Counted from the stretch's first letter, positions 13,833-23,840 are shown. The stretch is DNA of 64,000 nucleotides from Sinonovacula constricta (GCA_007844125.1 CM017558.1:48184164-48248163); one strand, 5' to 3'. The notes: a model not told the origin generated them from the sequence alone. Made by a program: numbers and translations.

Positions 13833-14627
13833 ACTTGGGTAAACAGTGAAATACAGAACAGTAGACAGTTGGGATGGATCAAGCTATTACCATCATCTCT
13901 TTTGTGTTACCATGGCAATAATACAAACCCAATGAGGATTTGTTAGAGAAGTGCTGACAACTTAAAACAGCCTTTGGTCTAAATACTGAGACACTGAACT
14001 GACATTTTTGTCATCATGGAGTTTGTTTTATCTCCCATCAGTTCCACCTACAGTCTCTAACCATGGCACAGTCCAGTCAGAATGGTGTGAACCCAATACT
14101 CGGACAATTCGACTCTCATTCCAGGGCAGTATTATACCACACAGCACAGCAGCCAATGAGGTGTAACATAGGCACTAAGTAACATGAAAGTTAATTTATC
14201 CTGCAGCATTAATCGTCTAGCTGTTTAGCCTGCTCAGCATACAGTCATAAGGCTTAGGCTAATAGTGAAGATAGAGATCAGCCAGCTCCTGTTAAATATG
14301 GGCTACTTTTAACCTCTATAAATGTTACTTTTACAAACTTGAACACTATTTGCTACTCTCCATCAATATGTCTTATTATCTAGATATTAAGTTGTTGGTA
14401 TGCACTGCATTACAAAGGAAGGTGCTGACCTAAACACTTACGACAACTCTTGTCTTCAGCATGACTTAAATAGTTTTATGTTTTTATTTGTGGAGTAAAA
14501 GGCAGTCACACAGTAAAAATACCATAGCAGAATAAAAATATAAAATGTTTATACTGATATGTGCTGCCAGTTTGGCCTAGATGCAAATGTGCTAATAATG
14601 CAAAAATAATTTGAAGACACTTTAGGT
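13833..14627. other. Non-coding sequence between two minisatellites
   Basis: Moderately AT-rich with no significant open frame. CCAATACTCGGACA at about 14092 loosely resembles CCAATACTCAGACA at about 24403, possibly traces of an old dispersed repeat. Confidence 0.45.
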
Positions 14628-14968
14628 AACTAAGGTAACTTTAGTGCTGCCTTTTGTAAAAAGTTAATTTAAAGTCACTTTAGTGCTGCCTTCTGTTAAA
14701 AGTAAACTTGAAGCCACTTTAGTGCTGCATTTTGTACAAAGGAAACTTAAAGTCACTTTAGTGCTGCCTTCTGTTAAAAGTAAACTTGAAGCCACTTTAG
14801 TGCTACCTTTTGTACAAAGTTAAGTTTAAGTCACTTTAGTGCTGCCTTCTGTTAAAAGGTAACTTGAAGTCACTTTAGTGCTGCATTTTGTACAAAGGAA
14901 ACTTAAAGTCACTTTAGTGCTTCATTTTGTACGAAGTTAATTTGAACACACTTTAGTGCTGCCTTCTC
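14628..14968. repeat. 39-bp minisatellite with 78-bp dimer structure, 9 copies
   Basis: TTAGTGCT recurs at 14641, 14680, 14719, 14758, 14797, 14836, 14875, 14914 and 14953, always exactly 39 bp apart. Two variants mostly alternate (GCCTTCTGTTAAAAG and GCATTTTGTACAAAG), giving a 78-bp higher-order unit. The retrotransposon begins about 20 bp after the last unit. Confidence 0.93.
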
Positions 14969-14989
14969 ATGACTTCCATACAAAGTTGA

Positions 14990-15450
14990 TTAAACAAACA
15001 ACCAACACAATTGAGGGGGAAACTGGGAGCTTTTATTTCTAACTACGCTCCAATACTAATACAGCAAGCGCGCTTAATTGCTGTGGTATCATATATTCCG
15101 CGCATGTTTAAAATTGCGCATATATCGTGTTATGGTAAAAGTGGTGATTTGAAACATAGCGGAATAACATCATTTGATAACATATCTTAGTAGAAATATA
15201 CAACTGCGTGAAATATATGCCTGCGCGAATCTATTCTTGCAGCTTTAGCGTGACCATTCGTCTCCGCGAAATTATATGATACCACAGTAAAGACAAATAC
15301 CTACAAAACATGTATCTAAATTCAAAAGTGCATGTAAGCGCGCCGAATTACATAATCATACAAAATACATAAGCGCATACAAATAATTCACACAAAGGCA
15401 TATCAAATAATCAGGTGATACAGAAATGTGTTTCTGTAAAGTTTATCGTC
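14990..15450 (-). repeat. Long split direct repeat, terminal copy
   Basis: 461 bp; forms the 3' end of the element on the minus strand, ending in TTAA at the junction with minisatellite DNA. A 58-bp spacer (15451-15508), G-rich on the plus strand, separates it from the internal short repeat. Confidence 0.92.
15081..15287. repeat. 207-bp module bounded by perfect 15-bp inverted repeats
   Basis: CTGTGGTATCATATA at 15081-15095 is the exact reverse complement of TATATGATACCACAG at 15273-15287. The same module occurs in the second long repeat at 15766-15972. It could be a MITE captured by an ancestor of the element, or a structural or recombination feature of the long repeat. No convincing target-site duplication flanks it. 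Confidence 0.75.
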
Positions 15451-15508
15451 AGCGCAACAATGGAAAGCATATCATATATAACAACAATAAAAGGGGAGGG
15501 TGGGTGGG

Positions 15509-15679
15509 AAAGAAAAGCGTCCAGTTATTCTGACAAACAAGCGCGCACTGCAGCTAGCATACGGTCGGCCGGAGCCAAAACTCTGGGAGTCCCAGGGGAC
15601 ATGTCATCTGACCATGACGCTAAGATGCGCCGCTTGATTGGTTGTCTAAACGAAATTAAGAAACTTAATTCTATTTAAA
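15509..15679 (-). repeat. Short split direct repeat, internal copy
   Basis: 171 bp, same length and apparently same sequence as 19755-19925. It abuts the internal long repeat; the two overlap on TTAAA at 15675-15679, as expected if the junction is the trace of a circular intermediate. An 87-codon open frame here on the plus strand (15415-15678) is a by-product of the repeat and not a gene. Confidence 0.93.
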
Positions 15680-16142
15680 CAAACAACCAACACAATTGAG
15701 GGGGAAACTGGGAGCTTTTATTTCTAACTACGCTCCAATACTAATACAGCAAGCGCGCTTAATTGCTGTGGTATCATATATTCCGCGCATGTTTAAAATT
15801 GCGCATATATCGTGTTATGGTAAAAGTGGTGATTTGAAACATAGCGGAATAACATCATTTGATAACATATCTTAGTAGAAATATACAACTGCGTGAAATA
15901 TATGCCTGCGCGAATCTATTCTTGCAGCTTTAGCGTGACCATTCGTCTCCGCGAAATTATATGATACCACAGTAAAGACAAATACCTACAAAACATGTAT
16001 CAATATATATAATTCAAAAGTGCATGTAAGCGCGCCGAATTACATAATCATACAAAATACATAAGCGCATACAAATAATTCACACAAAGGCATATCAAAT
16101 AATCAGGTGATACAGAAATGTGTTTCTGTAAAGTTTATCGTC
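15675..16142 (-). repeat. Long split direct repeat, internal copy
   Basis: 468 bp, nearly identical to 14990-15450 except for a 7-bp length difference in an AT run near 16002-16010 (CAATATATATA here, CTAA in the outer copy). It lies just downstream of the recombinase gene and probably carries 3' end signals. It contains the 207-bp inverted-repeat module described separately. Confidence 0.92.
15766..15972. repeat. Second copy of the 207-bp inverted-repeat module
   Basis: Same 15-bp inverted ends at 15766-15780 and 15958-15972, same length as the module at 15081-15287. Presence in both long repeats means it predates the last replication cycle of the element. Confidence 0.75.
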
Positions 16143-16189
16143 CAAGTGTTTACCCATAGTATAGGGGTAGTACTAGTAGTAGGTAGAAA

Positions 16190-17190
16190 TTAAACATGTT
16201 TCTGCATATGTTTTACAATTTTGAACCTCGATTTGACATCATTTTCTATGTAGGTTTGGTAACAAGTTGAACGCCAGTCACCCAGAAGTTTAATGCAGTC
16301 GGGGGAAAGTCCAACAGAGTAGCAAAAGCTTGCACCCCCACGCCTAAAAGAATGAGTTGCAATGTCCGTGGGATTAACGTTGCATAAGGAGAGACAATGT
16401 CGAATACGACCCATAAACTTCTCTGAAGTTAATACAGTTATTTTATTGTTCACACGGTACGTGAATGCGGGAGCATCCAAGTCCGCGCCAAGTGTTTGTT
16501 GTTGGTAATTAAATATTGCCTGCACAGGGCACAATACATTATCCTTTATTCGAGGTAAAGGGATGTCGAAAGTTCTGGACTGGAATTGTATGACCTTGCT
16601 CCAGCGAATGTGTATCAATACGCCCCAAGGGAAAAATAAGATGTCACGTCGCCGTAAATGCTTAGACGTGTCAAACTGAGACACTGAGTTAGGAAGACAT
16701 TTCTGCGTCTTAATAGACCATAAAACATCGTTAGGCAAACAGCCCACACTGTAGCATCCAACGAGGAAGTCATGTCCAAGTGCAGCCGTATGTTTTTCAA
16801 CAGATCAGGTGTAATCGGTTTCTTGCAGACCACAGAGTCACCGAGATGGCGCCGAATTCCTTTCATAGTGCAAGAAAGTTGAAAGTTATCCTTAAGCGGG
16901 TTTTGCAGACCCCATTCATCATGAAGTAAACGGATTATATTAAGATATTGTTTCACTGAATTATACTTTATTTTCCTGGCAAGGGAAGCTGCATAGCGAC
17001 ATATAGTCACGGTTGAGGCAGGTATTGGAGCATATCCCATTCTCTCACAGAATTCGAAATAAGAGTGTCGATGAGTTCTGTAAGTCCGTTTGGTGTTGTC
17101 TGAGAACGTCCGGCTGTTATAAAAAGCGATCTCATGGTCAAGATCAGATTCTAAAGCCCGAATGCTCTCTGCAATGAGAGAAATTTCATA
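16190..17190 (-). pseudogene. Tyrosine recombinase of the Ngaro-like element, one frameshift
   Basis: This enzyme would join the circular or linear DNA copy to the target through a phosphotyrosine intermediate. The frame opens at 17190 and overlaps the last 40 bases of the RNase H frame, in its -1 register. There is no ATG before 17040, yet conserved-looking N-terminal core-binding sequence (NTKRTYRTHRHSYFEFCERM) lies upstream of that ATG, so the true start is probably non-ATG, a frameshift or a spliced join. The catalytic set is arginine in FYGLLRRR, lysine in IRWSK, HSFR with histidine and arginine, tryptophan in GDWRS, and the nucleophilic tyrosine in CYQTYI (codon near 16250-16252). A single-base indel near 16695-16705, right after the first catalytic arginine, moves the rest of the protein into another frame. 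The ORF ends at 16190, just before the long repeat. All catalytic residues are encoded, but in two frames. Confidence 0.9.
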
Positions 17191-18710
17191 TTATTAATAA
17201 AGTATGTCAGCCTCTGCACACCACCCGGCTCGTGTAACCTGCTGACGCTGTCGGCCAAAAAGTTTGATTCTCCTCTATAATACACGGCTTTGAGACGGAA
17301 GTTGAAAACTGCAGATAACCAGAAAACGCGTCGCAATGAATCCATAACAACTGAATTTCTAGAGCTGCCCTTATTTATTATGGAACAGGCCGCAATATTG
17401 TCACAATGTACAAACACTTTTTTGTTGGTTAATGCGGGGGCCCACCTCCGTACTGCAGGCTCAAGGGCTAATACTTCAAGATAATTAATAGGCAAAGTCG
17501 CTATCTTTGGGGACCAAGGTGTATATACAAAGTCGCCTTGATAAAAGGCGCCAGCAGCAATTTTACACGCGTCAATAGTAATAGGTGTCGCCGGTCTGCA
17601 ATCTACAATAGGCATAGTGCCGTTAAAAATATGCATGAAGTCTAACCACCATATCAAGTCTAGCTTCATATCCTTAGTAACCAACGTCCGATGCCATGGC
17701 TTTCGCAGTGTATTTGACCTGTCAATCAAACGCCGCATATGAAAACGGCCACCATAAATGCACTGTGTTATCCAATTTAGTTTCCCTGCTAAACTTTGTA
17801 TTGCCCGTTTAGTTACTTTCTTGGAAACCAGAAATGATTGCATAATAGTCTCAATCTCTTTTAACTTTGGCTTTGGGATAGAGAAGGTCATGTTTATTGA
17901 GTTAATCGTGATTCCCAAGAATACGAGTTCATGTTTAGGCCCCTCAATTTTATTATAATTTATTTGAAACCCCAGAAGGCGCAAAAGGCGCAATAATTCA
18001 TTTAAGGTGGCTACGCACTGACGATAGGTCTTGGCAACAATGAAAAAATCGTCCAAATAAACAACTATATTACTGTATCCTTTGCAAGCCATGATAACAC
18101 GAACGGCTTGAGTTAAACGATTAAATATTTCTGGAGACTTCGAGGCCCCAAAAGGGAGTCGCTCGTCAATCATGTAAGTTACTTGTTTATCACCCTTAAA
18201 CCGCCATTTGAGTCCAGTTGCTTTATAATTAGAAGGATGTATCTTCACACTTCGGTAAGCATTAGCTAAGTCCACTTTGGCAAACTAGGAACCTTTGGTC
18301 ACTAAGTCCATGGCATCTTGAAGAGACTGGTACTTAAAACGATCAGTGGTAGCAAAGTCATTAAGAGCACTCCCCAATGGTCTACTGGCATCGTGAATTA
18401 ATCGTACTTTCGAAGAATCTTTCTTTGGGATGGCACCTAAGGCTGAAACAATATTTGGCTTTTCACTGACGATCCGGTACCGGCCATTTTCTAATTCCGT
18501 TAGGATCTGGTCCTCCACGGGCGCGCGCATTTTTTCTGACGTTGCTGACGGGTAATTATTTACCTCAACAAAATTTGAAATGGAGTCGGGATCGACTATA
18601 TAAAAACCATCTTTTATTCCAGTTAAAATAAATTCACGATGTTCATAGCCCATTGGCAGGGAATGCTCCCAAGCTTCGTATCGTAGACTGGCAGATCGGC
18701 CACTTAAATG
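17151..18710 (-). pseudogene. Reverse transcriptase/RNase H (pol) of the Ngaro-like element, one in-frame stop
   Basis: About 519 codons from the frameshift site to TAG at 17151-17153. It copies element RNA into DNA (RT) and degrades the RNA strand (RNase H). Counting from the first codon after the shift: VRLIHDASRP lies near the RT N-terminus, motif A is VDLANAY with D147, motif B is LPFGASKSP at about 185-193, and motif C is YLDDF with D220 and D221. The RNase H acidic set is TIDA D380, YLEV E412, HCDN D437 and FLAD D487. All catalytic residues are present. The break is a TAG at 18285-18287 (codon 142), five codons before the motif A aspartate, in an otherwise open frame; it looks like a single-base change. 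There is no protease or methyltransferase domain. If pol is not made by frameshifting, the first in-frame ATG is at 18653. Family assignment is firm; the exact mode of expression is inferred. Confidence 0.9.
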
Positions 18711-19699
18711 TTTTTTGACACATCCGCTGGTGGAGACTTTTGCGGCTGCTGTCGTTTATGTAGGTAGCGGCATGAAGTGCCAAACGGGCAGCTTCCCTTC
18801 GCTTTGAAGATTTTACATTCTTCTCTATGTACAGACTGTGAACTAATCCCACTTGAACTTGGCCGAGCTCGTTTCGGCACAAGAATCTGCATTTCCATGT
18901 GGGGCGAAAACGTACCCCATTTGAATTTATGTTCGGCCTGTTGCTCTCGATATAAATAATCAAAGTTCAAGACACTGTTCCAATCATATATTTCGGCAAA
19001 CTCGAAGATTTTTGTAGTGTAAGCGAGATAATATTCAATTTCATTCCGCCTTAGCTTCTCTGATGCAAGCAGGTGATTTAACAATCGCATATTTGCCGCA
19101 CCCCATTCCTCGAGGAAGATGCCCAAATAAGGGTGTTCGTCATCGGTCTTTAGAACGAGCGCTTCTGACATTTCACTTCCCGATCTGATAACAAATTCCT
19201 TACGCCTATTTTGACGGCGACGTTTCGCTTTCTCGGTGAGGAATTGTGTAATATGCACAGCCTTTGCCGATGTTGCTTTTAAAGTCAGAATGGTCCGAGG
19301 ATCCATATGGACAAAGGCATGGCTGGGTGTCGGAATGTCATTAGAGGGAGCAGATATGTTATTCAACAAATCGTCTAAAAGCCTACCTGTCCCTGCCAAT
19401 TGTTCATCGTTTGGTTCCGCATTCGTTTCTACACCACTGGTCACGTGCACAATACCGGTTTCCTCTTGTTCGTTATTCCTTTTCCACTGGTTTATTTCTC
19501 GCATAAGTAGTTTGGTAATACCTAGCGGAAAACCAAGTTCCTTGAGGTCTCTCAATTCCAACAATAACAACGTGTCCTTTGTTGTGAGTTCTTCTTGTCT
19601 CAGTACCTGCGTTACTTTGCGGCTGAGACCTAGTTTCGTTGACCATTCATCAAAGCTGAAATCACTTGCGTAGTCCAGTTCCTGTTCATTGTCACTCAT
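18704..19699 (-). CDS. Gag-like protein of the Ngaro-like element (SAM-like domain and CCCH zinc finger)
   Basis: Intact 331-residue ORF, presumed nucleocapsid-type protein packaging the element RNA. I chose the ATG at 19699 (protein begins MSDNEQEL); an in-frame ATG at 19726 would add nine residues. Residues about 13-75 form a helical, leucine-rich stretch with an LKELGFPLG motif that resembles a SAM domain, a possible multimerisation module. Near the C-terminus residues C295, C304, C310 and H314 give C-X8-C-X5-C-X3-H, a CCCH zinc finger likely to bind RNA, followed by a basic tail. It is the first gene after the 5' short repeat. The ORF ends with VSKNI and TAA at 18704-18706, immediately after a slippery heptamer that would shift ribosomes into pol. 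Function is inferred from position and motifs; sequence similarity of gag proteins in this class is low. No defect is visible. Confidence 0.85.
   Translation of the reverse strand: MSDNEQELDYASDFSFDEWSTKLGLSRKVTQVLRQEELTTKDTLLLLELRDLKELGFPLGITKLLMREINQWKRNNEQEETGIVHVTSGVETNAEPNDEQLAGTGRLLDDLLNNISAPSNDIPTPSHAFVHMDPRTILTLKATSAKAVHITQFLTEKAKRRRQNRRKEFVIRSGSEMSEALVLKTDDEHPYLGIFLEEWGAANMRLLNHLLASEKLRRNEIEYYLAYTTKIFEFAEIYDWNSVLNFDYLYREQQAEHKFKWGTFSPHMEMQILVPKRARPSSSGISSQSVHREECKIFKAKGSCPFGTSCRYLHKRQQPQKSPPADVSKNI
18710..18716 (-). promoter_or_regulatory. Putative -1 ribosomal frameshift site (A AAA AAC) between gag and pol
   Basis: Read in the gag frame the codons are tca aaa aac, so the heptamer A_AAA_AAC is in the exact X_XXY_YYZ register for -1 slippage. 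The gag stop follows two codons later. The pol frame is the -1 frame: after slippage the next codon begins at 18710, and that frame stays open into the reverse transcriptase region. Seven bases downstream, TGGC (18702-18699) can pair with GCCA (18692-18689) around a six-base loop. This is a short hairpin at the usual spacing; a larger pseudoknot was not found by eye. It would yield a gag-pol fusion without a separate pol start codon. Confidence 0.7.
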
Positions 19700-19754
19700 T
19701 TTTTTTTCTCTTTTAATAAAACACACTGTACATGAATAATTGTATCAATGAGAC

Positions 19755-19925
19755 AAAGAAAAGCGTCCAGTTATTCTGACAAACAAGCGCGCACTGCAGC
19801 TAGCATACGGTCGGCCGGAGCCAAAACTCTGGGAGTCCCAGGGGACATGTCATCTGACCATGACGCTAAGATGCGCCGCTTGATTGGTTGTCTAAACGAA
19901 ATTAAGAAACTTAATTCTATTTAAA
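19755..19925 (-). repeat. Short split direct repeat, 5' copy
   Basis: 171 bp, apparently identical to 15509-15679. It forms the 5' end of the element on the minus strand and begins with TTTAAA, the presumed recombination core. It is richer in GC and CpG than the flanking DNA (contains CGGTCGGCCGGAGCC and GCGCGCAC). It precedes the gag ORF by about 55 bases and probably holds the promoter, though I see no clear TATA box. Confidence 0.93.
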
Positions 19926-20069
19926 GAAAAATTAGTTTTCTGCCATTTTTTTCATCATTGCAAAGTTGACTTGAAAGGGAAAATATGAAAAGGTCCAAAT
20001 TAGAATTACACAAAAAATATTAAAATATCAACTACCATACACAGGTAAATGTAAAACTGTCAAAAATAA

Positions 20070-20190
20070 AGGAACCATTTTAGTGCTACCCTCTGCTGCC
20101 TTTGATAAAACATTGACAGCTTCCTTTGATACAAAGTTGACTTTGTACAATTTTCTGCTGCCTTTGATGACTTTAGTGCTGCCTTTAGTC
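20070..20190. repeat. Degenerate continuation of the 39-bp minisatellite
   Basis: TTTTAGTGCTACCCTCTGC, GATACAAAGTTGACTTTGTAC and GACTTTAGTGCTGCCTTTAG repeat the motifs of the array on the far side of the retrotransposon, without a strict period. The element therefore landed inside or at the edge of this repeat domain. Confidence 0.65.
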
Positions 20191-23100
20191 GCACTGTTAA
20201 TAATCATCCAGTCATTCAGGACATTATTGGGTATTATGGTTTCTGTAAAACAGTATCTATGGCCCAGGAATACTTCCTACATTAAGTAAAATTGTTTAAA
20301 TTATTTTATAACCATAACATTATTCTATTCCAGTAGCATTCAGGCACCATTTTGCGACAAATGTCCACAGGATAAAGTGACACATACTGGGCCAACTACA
20401 TAGTTGGTAGTGGCGATGGGGTGTCCATACATGTGGTTCATACCATGCAATTTAATTAACTCTGAAACTGCTAAGCAAAGATTATCGGACTAGGAAAATT
20501 ATGTAAATGCAGAAAAGCAAGCATCCACTGGGAGCTTCCTTATCAGGACCCTCACTAGCTGTTGCTCAGTCTCTATAAAGATATCTTGTTAGCTATTCAT
20601 AAACCTTATTGCGCATAAACCTTATTGAAGATAACTACAAATTGAGTATTCGTTGACAACACATATAGGATGATAAAGTAGAATGGTTGTACCATGATTG
20701 ATATTGTCTTCTTATGTTATTGGGGCCCATTATTGATACTCACACCCTATAGTTCTGTGGTTTATTTAAATTAATATGTCTCCAGTCCACATAACACTTC
20801 ATTTAGTATTTCATAAAACTGTGTGTCAAATATTCCAGCCATCGGCATCTTTTATCGCTATTTAAATTGATGTTTTCTGTCCATGTCAGGGTTCTGTAGC
20901 CATATATCTGCAGGCTGTACAATTCCCTGATTGGAAATTATGATTGATAGTTGGTCAAACTGATTTAAATTCCATTTACATCAAATTACAATGATTCAAA
21001 GATGGTTTCTCGGCAAAGTATGAGATTAAATAAACCATTTTTTATCCTTATACAAGTGGTAATATATATATTATATTAATCTGAAAAAAACATTGTCTGC
21101 ATGAATATCTGTTTTTCAATTATTGGTTAAATTTTTTTGCTTTTTGGGGGAAAAAACCTTTTTTTTTTATTATTTACCAAGATATATGATCTTTTTTTTG
21201 GTGATATGTCTAACAAAAAAACAAGCATTTTGTCAATATAAGCATGTGTTACAATTAAAGTTTTACTGTATGTGTCATGTTCTACATTTAGCAGTTTAAT
21301 CCTAAAACTGGAAACCTTGTTTCAATCGGTGCATTCTTTCTTAAAGACTACTAAAAACTAACACACATTAAATCAGGTGTAAAAATCTCAATTCTTCAAA
21401 CCATCTGGATTAAACCTGGTTTTATCTCTAGCGGGAATAATAATTAATGATAAATTAATTGTTCAATATATGCAGCTGTTAGCATACAGCAGGTATATGA
21501 CAGAAGTGAGACATTTTTTATCATGGCTGCAGGTTGTGTGTCTGAAGCAGATTGATGTAACTTTAGTACTCTCTGGTGGCTGGAGGACAACAAGGATGGA
21601 AGCCGAGTCATGACTGTCTCTGTCTGCAATACAATTAGCACCTTAAACCTCCCTGGCCAGGATTGGGTTTCATACCTGTGGGAATTTCAAGAATATTTCA
21701 CCACAGCTAATAAAGTTTCTTTTATGTATTATAAAATACAAAAATTTATTTATTTTTTTATTTATTTATTATATATTTGACTTTATGTCAAATTTGATTC
21801 TAAAAAGCAAGGATTCAGTAGAATTCTAGATTCCTGTAATTAGTATTATCTATTTCTATATCCCCAAATTTTTTACAATAATTTACCTGACTGCATGTCT
21901 TTTTTATGTAAACAAACTGAATGTGGCCATTTCATAAAATCCTCATAAATATTGGAGAAGGAACCTGAAGTCGGCTGTGTCTCCATTGTGAATCAAATTG
22001 TTATTGCTTTTGAAAATATTTCTTTATTTTATAATTAACAGATTAATTTCTTATGTGAAATAATAAAGTGAAATTAAAATCATCAGTCTGTCATTAAAGT
22101 GGCCAAGATATTCTATCCACATGAATCTGACATATGCTTGTTTTGTGTTGAATGGTGAGCTGTAAATGATTTTTCAATGGTTCATTGTGTCATGAAATAA
22201 TACTCCAGGTTTGATGTTTTAATGATCAATATACTTATCACACAATTAAAGACAAATGACTCCTTTGATTACCTAAAAAAAGTTACTTTGGTAAGTTACT
22301 GCGTACTGCTATGTTTTTCTTTAACATGTTCATGAATCATGTACAAAGATGGAAAATAGGACTTTGACAAGAAAATACCATATAACAATATTTCTTAGAG
22401 TTTTTATGGTTTACCCACATTTTACACTTTGTGAACACTTAACAACAAAGAAGGCACATAATGCTACAAACAGTATATGTAAGGAACACATCTACAAAAA
22501 ACGTAGACATATGTCGGCAGTTCTGTATAAAAAACACACCCATTTTCTTGAGATGAAATCCATTTATACACAAAATATGAAAATATAAATACTTAATACA
22601 AAAGAGAAGCCGCTATACCATTAACTGTAAGATCAAATCGGCGACGCAAATATCTGAATGTTCTGTCAATGTGGACTTACGTTGAGAGATGCCTTCACTC
22701 AGGGGACCTATAAAATAACAACTCAACAATGTGAAGAATAATCGAGAAAACCTCAATGTCTACACAATGTAAGACAGTTTGTTTCGAGTGTTGTTATTCA
22801 AATGTTATTCTAAGATTCCCTATTGCCAGATAGGTTACTGGCCCAGTCAAGCATTTCTGGTGAAGAAAATAGACTGGGTCCTTTACAAGGAAACACAGAA
22901 GGCACCAGTCTGATAGGAGACTCTCTTCCTCTCTGCAATAGAGAGTTCTCACAAAATAATCTTCTCCCTGAAGAATTTCAGGATTTTAGTACCCCACTTA
23001 TTATGCTTGTTAAAAAAAAGTGTTTCGTTTCATATTTGACTGCAAATTACCTTACACATAGAAAAGCTAATTAAAAAAGAATCTGCATCACTTGGTAAAA

Positions 23101-23409
23101 TATATAATTACGATACTTCACTTAGGTTAAAATCTATCTGCAACAGAAACATAATGCAATCAAACCCAGGCTGCAAAGTTTAGGTTCATATAAAGAGCAT
23201 GAAACAAACATGTAAACACATAACAGAATAAATAACACTAAAATAAAGTTAAGTTAATCATCATCAACATGCCTCTGTTTACAAACCTTTATTATGATCA
23301 TGTGGCATGTAATTAAAACCATTGTTCTAATAATTATACCAGGCTCTGTCCTCTTGTCTCTGTCCAAGAAATCTTCATGCTTGAACTAAGCTGAATAACA
23401 TCACACAGT

Positions 23410-23521
23410 TCCAGCACTTTAGCTCTGATCCTGCTAAGCATAAATGGAACTGGCTTAAGCAAATATATAGATCCAGATCGGTCTAATCCTGCTTGAAGCG
23501 GCCTGATCAGGAGCTACATTT
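23410..23521 (-). repeat. Dispersed GATC-rich hairpin repeat, inverted copy
   Basis: On the minus strand it reads TGTAGCTCCTGATCAGGCCG, then GATCTGGATCTATATATTTG and CTTAAGCCAG, with a GCTTAGCAGG tail. Block order matches the plus-strand copies. Confidence 0.65.
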
Positions 23522-23743
23522 GTCAGTAAGTCTACAAATGTATTTTTACTAAATTTGCAATAAAGTTCTAAGCAAATGATTAAAAAGTTATGAACAAATA
23601 AAGCACTACAGTCTTATTAAGCAACAGTACATCCTGAGTGTAATACAGTCCAGAACAACCCTTGCTAGATTCTTATATTACATGTATCTACTTAAACACT
23701 GCAGGAGTAATAACATACTGCTTTAGACTCCACAGTAGCTAAT

Positions 23744-23840
23744 GCAGATCCTGATCAGACAACCCCCATCTGATCAAGAACTACACTATCTGTCTATTTC
23801 TGAGCAATATGTTCCCAGCAGCTTCAGGGTTAAAACACCT
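23744..23840 (+). repeat. Dispersed GATC-rich hairpin repeat, copy
   Basis: GCAGATCCTGATCAGACAAC then CATCTGATCAAGAACTACAC and TATCTGTCTATTTCTGAGC. It lies 220 bp from an oppositely oriented copy, so the pair could form a larger hairpin. Confidence 0.65.

Larger units (their letters stand above)
14990..19925 (-). mobile_element. Ngaro-like tyrosine-recombinase retrotransposon with split direct repeats
   Basis: Complete element of about 4.9 kb, transcribed on the minus strand. Reading minus-strand 5' to 3': short repeat (19925-19755), gag-like ORF, RT/RNase H ORF, tyrosine recombinase ORF, long repeat (16142-15675), second short repeat (15679-15509), 58-bp spacer, second long repeat (15450-14990). 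This A1-genes-B1-A2-B2 layout is the hallmark of Ngaro/PAT-type elements, which are thought to replicate through a circular intermediate and integrate by tyrosine recombinase rather than a DDE integrase. The gene order with recombinase last and no methyltransferase favours Ngaro over DIRS1 or PAT. TTAAA occurs at both outer ends and at the junction between repeats, so it is the likely recombination core; no target-site duplication is seen, as expected for this class. The element is richer in GC and CpG than its surroundings. One stop and one frameshift break the coding region. Confidence 0.93.

Noticed and set aside
15415..15678. 87-codon plus-strand frame
   Set aside because: Lies within the retrotransposon repeats, antisense to its genes, and shows no domain; a by-product of the repeat.
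19236..19673. 145-codon plus-strand frame
   Set aside because: Exact antisense shadow of the gag-like ORF, which has recognisable domains.
14990..19925. LTR retrotransposon or retrovirus-like provirus
   Set aside because: No flanking LTR pair with target duplication, no protease, integrase or envelope; a tyrosine recombinase and split direct repeats are present instead.
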